From positions 1 through 15,045 of the forward strand of contig VGKF01000008.1 in assembly GCA_016867175.1 (NCBI GenBank): a stretch of 15,045 nucleotides of DNA, in the 5' to 3' direction. The stretch is from Candidatus Omnitrophota bacterium (GTDB lineage Bacteria; Omnitrophota; Gorgyraeia; Gygaellales; Profunditerraquicolaceae). The position numbers and the translations under genes were made by a program. The notes beneath the pieces are model-generated. The model was not told the DNA's origin. It ran no database searches and was given only the letters and a program-made list of their open reading frames with translations. This document shows, piece by piece, positions 6,210 through 14,775 of this stretch. Position 1 is the first letter of the stretch; every line of letters starts with the position of its first letter.

Positions 6210-7388
6210 ATGGTTTTGCGTAAACATTTTTTCACTTCCGAATCAGTAGGAGAAGGGCATCCGGACAAAGTCTGCGATCAGATCTCGGATTCTGTGCTTG
6301 ATGAGGTCTTGCGTAATGATAAGGATCCAGAAAGAAGCAGGGTGGCCTGCGAGACCTATGTAACTATGGGGCTTTTGATTGTGGGCGGCGAGATTACTAC
6401 CAGCGCCTACGTTGATATACAGAAACTTGCGCGAAAGATCATAAGAGATATTGGATATACGCACCCTAAATACGGATTCGATTATGAAACCTGCGCCATT
6501 GTCAACACTATCAATAGCCAGTCTCCTGATATCGCCCAAGGCGTAAACGTGGGAGGGGCAGGGGACCAGGGGATTATGTTTGGATATGCCTGCGGGGAGA
6601 CTAAAGAGTTGATGCCGTTGCCTATAACATTGGCGCACCAATTAGTCAGGCGCATGGCTGAAGTGCGCAGGGCCAATATCTTGAAGTATCTGGGGCCTGA
6701 TTGTAAATCCCAGGTAACCGTTGAATATGATAATGGGAAACCCAGGCGCGTAGATTCAGTAGTGCTTGCCTGTCAGCATACGGAAGATGTATTAGATAAG
6801 ACCGGAAAACACATGACTGCAAGAGCGCGCCAGGAATTAGTTGAGGTTATTGCTAAGCCGATATTGAAGCATCTGATTGATAAGAATACCAAATATTACG
6901 TTAACCAGACCGGTAAATTCTTGGTTGGCGGGCCGCAATCCGATACTGGTATGACTGGCAGAAAGATCATTGTGGATACCTACGGCGGTACGGTGCAGCA
7001 CGGAGGAGGGGCCTTTTCTGGTAAAGACCCTACCAAGGTAGATCGTTCCGCAGCCTATATGTGCCGTTATGTTGCCAAAAATATAGTAGCTGCCGGCTTA
7101 GCGGATAAATTCCTAGTGCAACTATCATATGTAATCGGCCATGCTGAACCGCTATCTATTTTTATAGATACTTACGGCACAGGTAAGATTTCTAACGAAA
7201 AGTTTGTAAGCCTAATAAGGAGAAATTTTGACCTTACCCCCAGAGGTATTATTAAGTCGCTAAATCTGTTGCTTCCTATATATGCCAAGACTGCCTGTTA
7301 CGGCCATTTTGGCAGGCTAGGTTCAGAATTCAACTGGGAGAAAACGGATAAGGTAGCGGCTTTAAAGAAGCAAGCAGCAAGATTATAA
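6210..7388 (+). CDS. metK: S-adenosylmethionine synthetase
   Basis: A 392-residue methionine adenosyltransferase, which makes SAM from methionine and ATP in the cytoplasm. The three-domain bacterial form is clear. GEGHPDKVCDQISD (His17, Asp19) starts the active site, GAGDQGIMFGYA is the conserved adenine/methionine region, and GGGAFSGKDPTKVDRS (265-280) is the phosphate-binding loop. Length is normal (E. coli 384). The start is well set by GGAGGAG (6201-6207). The gap to the upstream gene is 15 bases, too short for a SAM riboswitch. The next gene, ahcY, removes the by-product of SAM use, so the pair forms a methyl cycle unit. Confidence 0.98.
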   Translation: MVLRKHFFTSESVGEGHPDKVCDQISDSVLDEVLRNDKDPERSRVACETYVTMGLLIVGGEITTSAYVDIQKLARKIIRDIGYTHPKYGFDYETCAIVNTINSQSPDIAQGVNVGGAGDQGIMFGYACGETKELMPLPITLAHQLVRRMAEVRRANILKYLGPDCKSQVTVEYDNGKPRRVDSVVLACQHTEDVLDKTGKHMTARARQELVEVIAKPILKHLIDKNTKYYVNQTGKFLVGGPQSDTGMTGRKIIVDTYGGTVQHGGGAFSGKDPTKVDRSAAYMCRYVAKNIVAAGLADKFLVQLSYVIGHAEPLSIFIDTYGTGKISNEKFVSLIRRNFDLTPRGIIKSLNLLLPIYAKTACYGHFGRLGSEFNWEKTDKVAALKKQAARL

Positions 7389-7399
7389 AAGGAGCGTAA

Positions 7400-8656
7400 A
7401 TGAATTATGATATCAAGGATATCAAATTAGCCGATAAGGGAGCGCTCAGGATTGAGTGGGCGCGCAATAATATGCCGGTGCTTGGATTAGTTGCCAGGCG
7501 TTTTAAGAAAGAGCGTCCATTGGCCGGACTCAAAATCGCCTGTTGCCTGCATGTGACTACCGAGACCGCGGTCTTGGCAGAGGTGTTGAAGTTAGGCGGT
7601 GCCCAGGTTTCCGTATGCGCCTCCAATCCCCTCTCGACGCAGGATGACGTGGCATCCTCTTTGGCGAAGAATCTGAGGGTCCCTGTTTTTTCTATAAAGG
7701 GTGAAGACACCAAGACATATTATCAGCATATAAAGGCTGTGCTGGCAGTCAAGCCGGATATTACCATGGATGACGGCGCAGACTTAGTCAGCACTATACA
7801 TCAGCGTGATTTTGCTGTACACAGCAATATTATAGGCGGCACCGAAGAGACGACTACCGGCGTAATCAGATTAAGGGCTTTGGCTAACCAGGGAAAACTG
7901 CGTTATCCTATCATTGCGGTCAATGACGCGGCAACCAAACACCTTTTCGATAACCGCTACGGCACAGGGCAATCCACAATAGACGGCGTGATCAGGGCTA
8001 CCAATAAACTCCTGGCAGGTGCAGCTTTTGTAGTCTGCGGTTATGGATGGTGCGGCAGGGGGGTGGCGATGCGGGCAAAGGGTATGGCCTCTAGGGTTAT
8101 TATAGTGGAGGTTGACCCGCTTAGGGCTCTTGAGGCGACTATGGATGGCTATGAGGTGACGACTATAAAAGAAGCCAGTAAGATCGGCGATGTATTTGTG
8201 ACCACTACAGGAGATACCAGCGTAATCCGCAAGGAACATTTTCTTTTGATGAAGGATGGCTCGATTGTAGCTAATTCCGGGCATTTCAATGTAGAGCTGG
8301 ATATACCGGGCCTCGCCTCTTTAAGTAAGAAGAAAAGATATATCCGCGAGTTTGTCCAGGAGTATACCTTGAAATCAGGACGCAGGATTTATGTGCTGGG
8401 AGAGGGCCGCTTGGTCAATCTGGCTGCTGCCGAAGGCCATCCTGCGCAGGTAATGGATATGTCATTTGCCAACCAGGCCTTGAGCGCTGAGTATATAGCC
8501 AAGAACTATCGCAGGCTAAAGAAGGATGTCTTTAAGGTTCCCGAGGATATAGATAAGAATATTGCAGCGCTAAAACTAAGGTCAATGGGCATAAAGATAG
8601 ATAGTTTGACCAGAGAACAAAAAAAGTATCTGTCCAGCTGGGAAATAGGCACATGA
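7400..8656 (+). CDS. ahcY: Adenosylhomocysteinase, short type
   Basis: A 418-residue S-adenosylhomocysteine hydrolase, splitting SAH into adenosine and homocysteine with tightly bound NAD. Visible family motifs are HVTTETAVL, MDDGADL (Asp124, Asp125), GGTEETTTGV, NDAATKHLFDNRYGTGQS, the NAD-binding GYGWCGRG (214-221) and AAEGHPAQVMDMSFANQ. The protein matches the short archaeal/Thermotoga-like class: it lacks the roughly 40-residue insertion of the long form, and its C-terminus ends in LTREQKKYLSSWE rather than the KxxxY tail that closes the cofactor site in animal enzymes. The start follows AAAAGGAG at 5 bases. Its TGA overlaps the pfkA start as ATGA. Confidence 0.96.
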   Translation: MNYDIKDIKLADKGALRIEWARNNMPVLGLVARRFKKERPLAGLKIACCLHVTTETAVLAEVLKLGGAQVSVCASNPLSTQDDVASSLAKNLRVPVFSIKGEDTKTYYQHIKAVLAVKPDITMDDGADLVSTIHQRDFAVHSNIIGGTEETTTGVIRLRALANQGKLRYPIIAVNDAATKHLFDNRYGTGQSTIDGVIRATNKLLAGAAFVVCGYGWCGRGVAMRAKGMASRVIIVEVDPLRALEATMDGYEVTTIKEASKIGDVFVTTTGDTSVIRKEHFLLMKDGSIVANSGHFNVELDIPGLASLSKKKRYIREFVQEYTLKSGRRIYVLGEGRLVNLAAAEGHPAQVMDMSFANQALSAEYIAKNYRRLKKDVFKVPEDIDKNIAALKLRSMGIKIDSLTREQKKYLSSWEIGT

Positions 8657-9612
8657 AGCGAATCGGTGTATTAACCTCAGGCGGAGACGCCTCAGGGATG
8701 AACGCGGCTATTAGGTCGGTAGTGCGTTATGCCGTGCATAATAAATTAGAGGTTACGGGCATATGCAGGGGTTACGCCGGATTGGTCAACGAGGAGCTAA
8801 AAATTTTTGATCATCGATCGGTCTCCAATATCATTAATCGCGGAGGCACGATCTTAAAGACCGCGCGTTGCCCCGAATTCTTAACTGAAGAAGGCCAGGC
8901 CAGGGCGGTCTCAGCAATAAAGAATAATAAGATAGACGGCCTGGTGTTAATAGGCGGTGACGGCACCTACCGCGGCGGGATTGCCTTAAGTAAAAAATGG
9001 TCCATACCCTGCATAGGCCTGCCAGCGACTATTGATAACGATATCAACGGGACTGACTCTACTATCGGTTCAGATACAGCAGTCAATACCGCTCTTGAGG
9101 CAATCGATAAGATCAGGGATACCGCTACTTCCATGGAGCGCATCTTTGTGGTAGAGGTAATGGGCAGGGAATCCGGATTTATTGCTTTGCAGGTTGCCAT
9201 AGGCGGCGGGGCTGAGGATGTGCTTCTGCCTGAGAAAAAAATCGATATGCATGAAATATGCCATCAGATCGTAGAGGGGAATATCCGCGGCAAGGTCAGC
9301 TGGATCATTATTGTAGCTGAGGGCTCCGGAAGAGCCCAGGATATCGCAGATAAGATTACCGATATGACCAGCCTTGAGACGAGGGTGGTGGTTTTAGGCC
9401 ATGTGCAAAGAGGGGGCGCGCCTACCTCAAGAGACAGGATCCTAGCCACACGCTTTGGCGCAGAGGCAATAGACCTTTTGATGAAAGGCGAATCAAGCAA
9501 GGCAGTTGGCATAGTCTCCGATAATATAAACATAGTAGATTTGGAATTTGCCGTCAGCAAAAAAGAATTAAGGGTAGACAGCCTTTATAATCTAATTAAG
9601 ATATTAACTTAG
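8653..9612 (+). CDS. pfkA: 6-phosphofructokinase, ATP-type active site
   Basis: A 319-residue PfkA, the size of the E. coli enzyme, phosphorylating fructose-6-phosphate to fructose-1,6-bisphosphate. LTSGGDASGMNAAIR opens the nucleotide site. GGDGTYRGG has Gly104, and ATIDNDINGTD has Ala125 at the place of E. coli Gly124. PPi-dependent enzymes have Asp and Lys at these two sites, so ATP use is predicted. Asp128 is the catalytic base, MGRESGF binds the sugar, and HVQRGGAPTSRDRILA is the conserved subunit-interface and sugar-phosphate region. The start overlaps the ahcY stop (ATGA), showing coupling to a methyl-cycle gene. The class II aldolase gene follows by 15 bases, so consecutive glycolytic steps are adjacent. 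Allosteric behaviour cannot be judged. Confidence 0.96.
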   Translation: MKRIGVLTSGGDASGMNAAIRSVVRYAVHNKLEVTGICRGYAGLVNEELKIFDHRSVSNIINRGGTILKTARCPEFLTEEGQARAVSAIKNNKIDGLVLIGGDGTYRGGIALSKKWSIPCIGLPATIDNDINGTDSTIGSDTAVNTALEAIDKIRDTATSMERIFVVEVMGRESGFIALQVAIGGGAEDVLLPEKKIDMHEICHQIVEGNIRGKVSWIIIVAEGSGRAQDIADKITDMTSLETRVVVLGHVQRGGAPTSRDRILATRFGAEAIDLLMKGESSKAVGIVSDNINIVDLEFAVSKKELRVDSLYNLIKILT

Positions 9613-9627
9613 GAAGGAGCCTTAAGA

Positions 9628-10953
9628 ATGGGAAGAAAGCCGTTGGATATAGAAAAACTAGTCTTAGATTTAATTATCTCCGATGATATTAATCTAAAGA
9701 AATCTCTTGCCAAAAAGATTCAAGACTTGGCCTATAAAAAAGGGGTATATCCTTCTAGTATCCATAGCTTATATATGGCGCGCGGCAAGGGAGAATTTAG
9801 CGGCTTTACCGTTCCAGCGATAAATCTAAGGAGTATGACTTATGATCTGGCGAAGGCGATATTCCGGGTAGCTAAAAGGAATAACTCCGGGGCCTTTATC
9901 TTCGAGATAGCAAAATCAGAGATGGGCTATACCGCCCAACCTCCTATAGAGTATGCGGCGGTGATTTTGGCAGCAGCTATCAAGGAGGGCTATATTGGTC
10001 CGGTCTTTATACAGGGAGATCATTTCCAGGCTAATGCCAAGAAATTCCAGGAGAACCAGGATAAAGAGATAGAAGGGATTAAGGCCCTTATCCAGGAATC
10101 CATAGAGGCGGGATTTTATAATATTGATATAGATTCCTCTACCTTGGTTGACCTTAGCAAAACAGACATCAACAAGCAGCAGTATTTTAACTATGAGGTC
10201 TGCGCTAAGCTTACGCAATTTATCCGTCAGATCCAGCCGGCCGGTATTGAAGTTTCTGTAGGCGGAGAGATTGGTGAAGTGGGCAGCAAGAATTCTACTC
10301 CGGAGGATTTAAGGGCTTTTATGCTTGGGTTTAAAGATAGGCTGCGTAAGGGCAGGACCGGGATCAGTAAAATTAGCGTCCAGACCGGCACCTCACATGG
10401 CGGGGTAGTTTTACCCGACGGGACAGTAGCGCAGGTAAAACTTGATTTCGAGACGCTGAAAACTTTATCAAAAATCGCCAGAGAGGAATTCGGCCTAAGT
10501 GGTGCTGTGCAGCATGGCGCATCTACTTTGCCTGCCGAGGCATTCCATAAATTTCCGGAGGTTGATACTGCCGAGGTGCATCTGGCAACTGAATTTCAGA
10601 ATATGATCTATGAGAGCAGGCATTTCCCGGCAGAATTAAAGAAGAAGATCTACGAATGGTTAAAGGTGAATGCTGCCTCAGAGAAGAAGGACGGGGAGAC
10701 AGAAGAACAGTTTTTCTACAAAACGCGCAAGAAAGCCCTGGGCCCTTTCAAGAAGGAGATCATGGGTCTCTCTAAAGAAGTACGCGATGCAATTGCAGCA
10801 GAGATAGAGCAGAAGTTTGAGTTCCTCTTTAAACAGCTCAATAATGTAAATAATAAGGAGCTCGTGGATAAATATGTTATTCTCAAAAGAGTAATTATAC
10901 GTAAACGCAAGGAAGGCAAGCAGGTAGTGCATGACGGAGAAGGGGCGGATTAG
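9628..10953 (+). CDS. Divergent class II fructose-bisphosphate aldolase
   Basis: A 441-residue protein with the metal-site pattern of class II aldolases, but much longer than E. coli FbaA (359) and divergent. The TIM-barrel part (about 60-330) shows GFTVPAINL at the start, QGDHFQ with Asp131 and His132 (catalytic Asp and first Zn ligand), DIDSS (167-171), GGEIGEVG with Glu214 and Glu217, GTSHGG with His257 and VQHGAST with His296, the other two likely metal ligands. A charged, mostly helical tail (about 330-441) follows. Substrate is inferred as fructose-1,6-bisphosphate from the pfkA neighbour; tagatose-1,6-bisphosphate is a possible alternative. GatZ/KbaZ-type accessory subunits are less likely because the metal residues are present. 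The start follows AAGGAG (9614-9619). Confidence 0.82.
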   Translation: MGRKPLDIEKLVLDLIISDDINLKKSLAKKIQDLAYKKGVYPSSIHSLYMARGKGEFSGFTVPAINLRSMTYDLAKAIFRVAKRNNSGAFIFEIAKSEMGYTAQPPIEYAAVILAAAIKEGYIGPVFIQGDHFQANAKKFQENQDKEIEGIKALIQESIEAGFYNIDIDSSTLVDLSKTDINKQQYFNYEVCAKLTQFIRQIQPAGIEVSVGGEIGEVGSKNSTPEDLRAFMLGFKDRLRKGRTGISKISVQTGTSHGGVVLPDGTVAQVKLDFETLKTLSKIAREEFGLSGAVQHGASTLPAEAFHKFPEVDTAEVHLATEFQNMIYESRHFPAELKKKIYEWLKVNAASEKKDGETEEQFFYKTRKKALGPFKKEIMGLSKEVRDAIAAEIEQKFEFLFKQLNNVNNKELVDKYVILKRVIIRKRKEGKQVVHDGEGAD

Positions 10954-10969
10954 TCTTTAGGAGGCAGAT

Positions 10970-12622
10970 ATGCGTTCAGATAAGATTAAAAAGGGCTTAG
11001 AACGGGTTCCGCATCGGGCGCTTTTGCATGCTACTGGATTAGGCAGAAAGGATTTAAACAGGCCTTTTATCGGGGTAGCTACCTCTTTTACTGATTTAAT
11101 CCCCGGCCATATCGGGATGCGCGACCTGGAACGCTTTATCGAAAGAGGCATATGTTATGGCGGAGGCGTCCCCTTTTTCTTCGGCATACCGGGTATCTGC
11201 GACGGAATTGCCATGGGCCACTTGGGTATGTGTTATCCCTTGGCCTTGCGAGAGCTGGTGGCAGATAGCGTAGAAACTGTTTGTAACGCGCATAGCCTTG
11301 ACGGACTGGTCTGCCTGACTAATTGTGATAAGATCACCCCGGGCATGCTTATGGCTACAGCCAGATTAAATATACCAACGATTATTGTTACAGCCGGGCC
11401 AATGCTCTCCGGACGCTACAGGCAGCGTAAACTTGCCTTTGTGCATGATAGTTACGAAGCCATGGCGCGTGCGAAAAAAGGAGAGATCTCTGCTAAGGAA
11501 TTATCCTGTCTTGAGATGGAGGCCTGCCCAGGAGCGGGTTCCTGTCAGGGGCTCTATACTGCCAATACCATGGCCTGCCTTACCGAGACTATGGGCATGT
11601 CTTTACCTGGCTGCGCTACAGCCCTGGCAGTCTCGGCAAAGAAACGCAGGATTGCCCAGGCCAGCGGAGAGCGGATAGTGGAATTAGTTAAGAAAAATAT
11701 AACTCCGCTAGATATTATAAACAAGAAGTCCCTTGAGAATGCCATTACCGTAGATATGGCCTTGGGCGGCTCAAGCAACACAGTCCTGCATCTTATGAGC
11801 ATTGCCCACGAGGCAGGGATAGAGATCAGCCTTAAGACTTTCGATAATATAGGTAAAAAGACTCCTCACATCACTAATCTAGAGCCGGCTGGCCCGTATT
11901 TTATGGAGGACCTAGAGTATGCCGGAGGTATACCGGCTGTGCTAAAGAGGCTGAAGGCTAAATTGAATAATACTTTAAATCTCAGCGGAGATAAAACCTT
12001 CGATATAGCTAAGAATGCCGAGATTTTTGACGAAGAGATAATCCGTCCGTTTAACCGCGCCTATCATAAGCAAGGCGGGATTGCGGTTTTATTCGGTAAC
12101 CTCGCCCCTAGTGGTGCGGTAGTGAAACAGTCGGGGGTAAACCCTAAGATGATGAAGTTCAGCGGCCGCGCCCGCGTATTCAACCGCGAAGAAGAGGCAA
12201 TGCAGGCAATCATGAATAAAAAAGTCAAAAAAGGAGACTGCCTGGTAATACGTTACGAAGGCCCTGCAGGCGGCCCGGGTATGCGCGAGATGCTTGCGCC
12301 AACAGCCGCTATAGTGGGGATGGGGTTGACCGAATCCGTTGCCCTGATTACAGACGGTCGTTTTTCCGGGGGGACTAAAGGGCCCTGTATTGGGCATATC
12401 TCTCCTGAGGCCTCAGCCAAAGGACCGATTGCGGTTTTAAAAGAGGGTGATATAATCAATATAGATATACCTAATAGGAAATTAGAGGTAAAGTTAACCG
12501 CCTCCGAGATAGCTAAAAGATTTAACTCTTGGAAACCAGTTGCGCAAAAGATCAAGAGGGGTTATCTGGCCAGGTATTCCAGGTTAGTTAGCTCTGCAGA
12601 TAAAGGTGCTGTATTAAAATGA
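10970..12622 (+). CDS. ilvD: Dihydroxy-acid dehydratase (IlvD/Edd family)
   Basis: A 550-residue dehydratase converting 2,3-dihydroxy-isovalerate and its isoleucine-pathway analogue to the 2-keto acids. Three cysteines likely hold the Fe-S cluster: Cys77 (GICDGIAMGH), Cys119 (LTNCDKITPGM) and Cys192 (ACPGAGSCQGLYTANTM). GGSSNTVLHL, EGPAGGPGMREM and TDGRFSGGTKGPCIGHISPEA are core motifs; the last includes the serine proposed as catalytic base. It is divergent: the usual YSLPSRE segment reads YPLALRE, and FFFGIPGI replaces the common FNTIAV. The family also includes sugar-acid dehydratases, but the following ilvBNC genes favour the valine/isoleucine role. The start is set by AGGAGG (10959-10964). 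The stop overlaps ilvB (ATGA). Confidence 0.93.
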   Translation: MRSDKIKKGLERVPHRALLHATGLGRKDLNRPFIGVATSFTDLIPGHIGMRDLERFIERGICYGGGVPFFFGIPGICDGIAMGHLGMCYPLALRELVADSVETVCNAHSLDGLVCLTNCDKITPGMLMATARLNIPTIIVTAGPMLSGRYRQRKLAFVHDSYEAMARAKKGEISAKELSCLEMEACPGAGSCQGLYTANTMACLTETMGMSLPGCATALAVSAKKRRIAQASGERIVELVKKNITPLDIINKKSLENAITVDMALGGSSNTVLHLMSIAHEAGIEISLKTFDNIGKKTPHITNLEPAGPYFMEDLEYAGGIPAVLKRLKAKLNNTLNLSGDKTFDIAKNAEIFDEEIIRPFNRAYHKQGGIAVLFGNLAPSGAVVKQSGVNPKMMKFSGRARVFNREEEAMQAIMNKKVKKGDCLVIRYEGPAGGPGMREMLAPTAAIVGMGLTESVALITDGRFSGGTKGPCIGHISPEASAKGPIAVLKEGDIINIDIPNRKLEVKLTASEIAKRFNSWKPVAQKIKRGYLARYSRLVSSADKGAVLK

Positions 12623-14292
12623 AACTAAGCGGCGCGCAAATACTCATTGAGTGTTTAAAACGCGAAGGCGTAGAATTGCTTTTTGGATATCCGGGAGGCC
12701 AGGTCCTGCCTATTTTTGACAAGCTCTATGATTCCGGTATCCGCTTTATCCTTCCCCGCCATGAACAGGCAGCAGCGCACGCTGCTGACGGCTATGCCCG
12801 GGCAACCGGTAAAGTTGGCGTGTGTCTAGCTACCTCTGGGCCGGGCGCTACTAATCTTACTACCGGCATTGCAAACGCCTATATGGACTCTATAGCGATG
12901 GTAGCTATTACCGGCCAGGTCAAGTCACACCTGATCGGCAATGACGCTTTTCAGGAAGCGGATGTTACCGGCATAACCCGTCCGATTACTAAGCATAACT
13001 ATTTAGTCAAAGATGTAAAGGATCTGGCGCGCATTATCCGCGAGGCATTTTATATTGCTTCAACTGGAAGGCCCGGCCCGGTGCTTATCGATATCCCTTC
13101 AGATATTCAATTACAAGAAACAGAATTCATCTGGCCCGAAACCGTTCAGTTGCGTAGCTACAAACCGACATATTTTGGCCACCCCGGACAGATCAAGAAG
13201 GCAATAAAGCTTATTGCCGGGGCAAAAAAGCCGCTTCTTTATATCGGCGGAGGAGTTATTTCTTCGGGCGCTGCCGCAGAGATAAAGACTTTAGCGGAGA
13301 AGATTCAAGCGCCGGTTACCTGGACGCTGATGGGTATCGGAGGTTTTCCGGCTACGCATAAACTTGGCCTGGGGATGTTGGGGATGCACGGGACTGCCTA
13401 TGCAAACCACGCCATTATGGATGCGGATGTGATTATTGCTATAGGCGCTCGTTTTGATGACCGGGTGACAGGCCGAATCGATGCCTTTGCCCCGGGCGCC
13501 AAGGTTATCCATATTGATATTGACCCCGCATCCATCAGTAAGAATATAAGAGTCGATATCCCTATTGTAGGCGATGTTAAAAACATCGTGGGTGAGATGC
13601 TGGAGCAGATGAAGAAGTTTCCTGACACTAGCGAATGGCTTAAACATATCGAGGCCTTAAAGAAAAAATACCCTCTCAAATACAATAAAGAAGGAGATAA
13701 GGTTAAGCCTCAGTATGTGGTGGAGCAGATATATGAGGCGACAAAGGGAGAGGCGATTATTACCACTGAAGTCGGCCAAAACCAGATGTGGGCAGCGCAG
13801 TGGTATCAATACGACTATCCGCGCAGCTTCATCTCTTCAGGCGGCTTGGGGACTATGGGGTTTGGTTTTCCCGCGGCAATGGGCGTGAAGCTCGGGTGTC
13901 CCGGGAAAGCAGTCTTTGATATTGCCGGAGACGGCTCCATTCAGATGAATATACAGGAACTGGCTACCTGCGTCTGCAATAAGATAAATGTAAAGGTAGC
14001 TATTTTAAATAACGGATATTTAGGGATGGTCAGGCAGTGGCAGGAGTTGTTTTATAAGAAGCGCTATTCGCATACTTGTATTAGCGGGCCTGATTTTGTC
14101 AAATTAGCAGAGAGCTACGGAGCTGTTGGTATCAGGGTAACCAAAAAAGAAGAGGTGCGGCCGGCGATTGAAAAGGCGCTAGCTATAGAGGGTACGGTAT
14201 TCATTGATTTCAAGGTTGAGCCGGAAGAGAACGTATATCCTATGGTTCCGGCAGGCGAGGCTATTAACCGCATGATAGAAGGATTGGCATGA
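12619..14292 (+). CDS. ilvB: Acetolactate synthase large (catalytic) subunit
   Basis: A 557-residue thiamine-diphosphate enzyme joining two pyruvates, or pyruvate and 2-ketobutyrate, the first common step of valine, leucine and isoleucine synthesis. The N-terminal domain has YPGGQVLPIFD and PRHEQAAAHAADGYARATGK with the catalytic Glu49. The middle domain (about 190-340) is the FAD-binding part. The C-terminal domain has GDGSIQMNIQELAT (437-450) through ILNNGYLGMVRQWQ, the thiamine-diphosphate and Mg site. MVRQWQELFY is typical of biosynthetic AHAS rather than catabolic AlsS. It overlaps ilvD at its start and ilvN at its end by four bases (ATGA), so translation of the three is probably coupled. 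Confidence 0.97.
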   Translation: MKLSGAQILIECLKREGVELLFGYPGGQVLPIFDKLYDSGIRFILPRHEQAAAHAADGYARATGKVGVCLATSGPGATNLTTGIANAYMDSIAMVAITGQVKSHLIGNDAFQEADVTGITRPITKHNYLVKDVKDLARIIREAFYIASTGRPGPVLIDIPSDIQLQETEFIWPETVQLRSYKPTYFGHPGQIKKAIKLIAGAKKPLLYIGGGVISSGAAAEIKTLAEKIQAPVTWTLMGIGGFPATHKLGLGMLGMHGTAYANHAIMDADVIIAIGARFDDRVTGRIDAFAPGAKVIHIDIDPASISKNIRVDIPIVGDVKNIVGEMLEQMKKFPDTSEWLKHIEALKKKYPLKYNKEGDKVKPQYVVEQIYEATKGEAIITTEVGQNQMWAAQWYQYDYPRSFISSGGLGTMGFGFPAAMGVKLGCPGKAVFDIAGDGSIQMNIQELATCVCNKINVKVAILNNGYLGMVRQWQELFYKKRYSHTCISGPDFVKLAESYGAVGIRVTKKEEVRPAIEKALAIEGTVFIDFKVEPEENVYPMVPAGEAINRMIEGLA

Positions 14293-14762
14293 CAAGACAT
14301 ACGCTATCAGTATTAGTGGAGAATAAATTCGGAGTCTTGGCGCGTATTGCCAGCCTTTTTAGCGCCAGGGGGTATAATATATCATCATTAGCGGTAAGTG
14401 AGACTATGGACCAGGCCATCTCCTGTATGACTATCGTGGTTGAGGTGAGCGAAGAGAAGATCTTAGAGCAGATCAAGAAGCAGCTCAATAAACTTATTGA
14501 CGTTATCACCGTCACTGATTTTACTAAAAAGGAGCATGTCAATAGGGAGCTATTATTGGTAAAGATTAATTATTCTACGAAAGAGAAAGCCAGGATAGAG
14601 GCCCTGTTAGATAAATACCAGGGTAAGATTATTCAGCATAAATCAGAGAGCGCTATTATAGAGGTCATCGGAGAGCAGCAGCAGATAAAACAATTACTTG
14701 AGGCATTGGACCAGTTTGGCATTAAGGAATTAGTGCGGACCGGTAAGATTGCTATGGCCTGA
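14289..14762 (+). CDS. ilvN: Acetolactate synthase small (regulatory) subunit
   Basis: A 157-residue regulatory subunit that activates the IlvB catalytic subunit and gives feedback control, usually by valine. An ACT domain fills about residues 3-75: HTLSVLVENKFGVLARIASL and GYNISSLAVSETMD form its first strand, helix and loop, where valine binds in known enzymes. A second domain (about 80-157, RELLLVKINYSTKEKARIEAL onward) is the usual IlvN/IlvH C-terminal part. Length is close to E. coli IlvH (163). The start overlaps the ilvB stop (ATGA). Confidence 0.96.
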   Translation: MTRHTLSVLVENKFGVLARIASLFSARGYNISSLAVSETMDQAISCMTIVVEVSEEKILEQIKKQLNKLIDVITVTDFTKKEHVNRELLLVKINYSTKEKARIEALLDKYQGKIIQHKSESAIIEVIGEQQQIKQLLEALDQFGIKELVRTGKIAMA

Positions 14763-14775
14763 GGAGGAACGAAAA

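Noticed and set aside
8653..9612. PPi-dependent phosphofructokinase
   Set aside because: Gly104 and Ala125 replace the Asp and Lys that mark PPi-dependent enzymes, so ATP use is the better call.
9628..10953. GatZ/KbaZ-type tagatose-bisphosphate aldolase accessory subunit
   Set aside because: The length is similar, but the catalytic Asp131 and metal histidines 132, 257 and 296 of a working class II aldolase are present.
10954..10969. T-box or attenuator leader before the ilv genes
   Set aside because: The gap is 16 bases and contains just the ilvD ribosome site.
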